Of a DNA stretch of 7,494 nt, positions 6,330 to 7,494 are shown in pieces. Each line of letters starts with the position of its first letter. Within the stretch, counting starts at the first letter, position 1. Below the pieces are notes generated by a model. That model saw only the letters and a list, made by a program, of their open reading frames with translations, did not search any database and was not told the origin of the DNA. The translations under genes and the position numbers were made by a program. Origin of the DNA: Gammaproteobacteria bacterium (GTDB lineage: Bacteria; Pseudomonadota; Gammaproteobacteria; Xanthomonadales; Marinicellaceae); assembly GCA_030426065.1 (NCBI GenBank), contig JAUHZH010000099.1:1-7494 (forward strand). Direction: 5' to 3'.

Positions 6330-7425
6330 TCACAGCCCTTGTTTCAGGCTGGCTTCAATGAATTTGTCTAAGTTTCCGTCCAATACGGATTGTGTGTTGC
6401 TGTTTTCAACACCGGTTCTCAAGTCTTTGATGCGCGACTGATCCAATACATAAGATCGAATTTGGCTGCCCCATCCAATGTCAGACTTGGTCTCTTCCAA
6501 TGACTGCGATTCGGCGTTGCGTTTTTGCATTTCCAATTCATACAACTTGGCTTTCAGCTGTTGCATCGCGGTTGCTTTGTTTTGGTGTTGTGAGCGACCG
6601 TTTTGACATTGGACCACAGTGTTGGTGGGCAAATGGGTGATCCGAACCGCTGACTCGGTTTTGTTGACGTGCTGTCCACCGGCACCCGAAGATCGGTACA
6701 CATCGATGCGCAAATCCGCTGGGTTGATGTCGATTTCAAAACTGTCATCGATTTCTGGTGAAACAAAAACAGCGGCAAAACTGGTGTGGCGTTTGTTGCT
6801 GGAATCAAACGGTGATTTGCGTACCAGTCGATGGACACCAATCTCTGTTCTTAACCAACCAAAAGCATAATCACCATCCACCTTGATGGTGGCAGACTTG
6901 ATGCCAGCCACATCACCGGCAGACACCTCAATCAACTCGCCTTTCCAACCTTTGGACTCGATCCAACGCAGGTACATGCGCAACAGCATCTCAGCCCAAT
7001 CTTGGGCTTCGGTTCCACCTGAACCTGCTTGAATGTCAACGAATGCATTGTTGGGATCCATTTCTCCAGAAAACATTTTCTGAAATTCCAGCTGTTCTAT
7101 TTTTTCTTGCAGGCCTTCAATTTCAAGCAACACGGCTTCGAAGCTTTCTTTGTCATCTTCTTCATCAGCCATTTGCAGGAATTCACGGGTGTCTTCAATG
7201 CCCGTTTTCAAAGCATCAATGGTGCTGACAATGTGATCTAAACTGGCGCGTTCTTTGCCCAAGGATTGGGCCTTTTCTGGGTCGTTCCAGACTTCTGGGT
7301 CCTCCAGCTCTATGTTGACTTCTTCTAACCTTTCTTTCTTGTTTTCGTAGTCAAAGGTACCTCCACAACGCATCGGTGCGTTGGGAGAAGTCGTCCAATT
7401 GTGCGACTTGTTGTGCGATTTCCAT
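6330..7425 (-). CDS. prfB: Peptide chain release factor 2, programmed +1 frameshift
   Basis: RF2 recognises UGA and UAA stop codons and triggers peptide release on the ribosome. The zero frame starts at the ATG at 7425, encodes 24 codons ending WRYL and reaches TGA at 7353-7351. Skipping T7353 continues in +1 as DYENKKERLEEV and runs to the stop at 6330, giving 364 residues against 365 in E. coli. Annotate it as a join of 7425-7354 and 7352-6330. Landmarks in the full protein are a coiled N-terminal domain (about 1-110), the anticodon-like SPF tripeptide at 204-206 and the catalytic GGQ at 249-251. The position matching E. coli residue 246 is Ser, within YRSSGAGGQ. The alternative ATG at 7373 would remove the conserved N-terminus. 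A weak AGAG precedes the start, and lysS follows after 7 nt. Confidence 0.96.
7350..7364 (-). promoter_or_regulatory. prfB programmed +1 frameshift (recoding) site
   Basis: The minus strand reads GGAGGTACCTTTGAC. This has every known element of the RF2 autoregulatory site: an internal Shine-Dalgarno-like GGAGG (7364-7360), a 3-nt spacer, the slippery CTT codon (7356-7354) and the in-frame stop TGA followed by C (7353-7350), a poor termination context. In the established mechanism, low RF2 slows termination at this UGA. tRNA-Leu then slips +1 onto TTT and full-length RF2 is made. The E. coli site has the same layout with AGGGGGTATCTTTGAC. Confidence 0.95.
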
Positions 7426-7439
7426 GTTGTGACTCTGTG

Positions 7440-7494
7440 TTACCCTTCTCGGGTGATTTTTTGTTGCAATTCCCAGCGTTCTTGAGCATCGATA
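7440..7494 (-). CDS. C-terminal tail of an unidentified upstream gene
   Basis: From the window edge one minus-strand frame is open for 17 codons (IDAQERWELQQKITREG) and ends at TAA (7442-7440), 14 nt before the prfB start. Its charged, helix-like composition and tight spacing suggest the end of a coding sequence in the same operon. E. coli has recJ here, but this tail does not resemble the RecJ C-terminus as I remember it. The evidence is too short for an assignment; it could also be non-coding leader sequence. Confidence 0.35.
   Translation of the reverse strand, partial: IDAQERWELQQKITREG

Noticed and set aside
7354..7373. ATG at 7373 as the prfB start
   Set aside because: The residues it adds before DYENKK are the out-of-frame reading of the frameshift site; the true N-terminus is encoded from 7425.

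Overview
The window reads as chromosomal DNA from a gammaproteobacterium. The ppnN, lysS and prfB products closely resemble their Escherichia coli counterparts. A DUF3301 protein is present, and prfB is followed directly by lysS, an order familiar in this class. By eye the base composition is in the mid-40s percent GC. A large exported S9 peptidase would fit a protein-degrading marine lineage such as Marinicella or a relative, but that placement is only a guess. Apart from one short gene, everything is on the minus strand. I see no insertion sequence, CRISPR array, tRNA, rRNA or phage gene.

Layout from the right (the minus-strand upstream end). A 17-residue tail of an unidentified gene ends at 7440. 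prfB (peptide chain release factor 2) follows and contains the autoregulatory +1 frameshift site, so it must be annotated from 7425 across an in-frame UGA. Next come lysS (lysyl-tRNA synthetase), a small PilZ-domain protein and a LysE/RhtB-type exporter. The gaps are 14 nt, 7 nt, a 1-nt overlap and 4 nt, so these very probably form one transcription unit. It joins two translation enzymes to a possible cyclic-di-GMP sensor and an amino acid exporter. The exporter appears to start at a TTG codon.

Middle. A plus-strand DUF3301 gene (3571-3888) converges on the exporter gene, and the two overlap tail to tail by 17 nt. Its putative promoter lies in a 175-nt divergent gap shared with the S9 peptidase gene. 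That gap may also hold an overlapping minus-strand promoter and a 21-codon leader ORF.

Left. The S9 peptidase gene (738-3395) encodes a secreted or periplasmic serine peptidase with an intact Ser-Asp-His triad and an extra N-terminal domain. After 130 nt comes ppnN, a nucleotide 5'-monophosphate nucleosidase, cut by the window edge after about 202 residues.

Most of the window is housekeeping sequence. The points that most merit a second look are the recoded prfB, the coupling of PilZ and LysE genes to lysS, and the architecture and leader of the S9 peptidase. I found no convincing evidence of a wholly new system.
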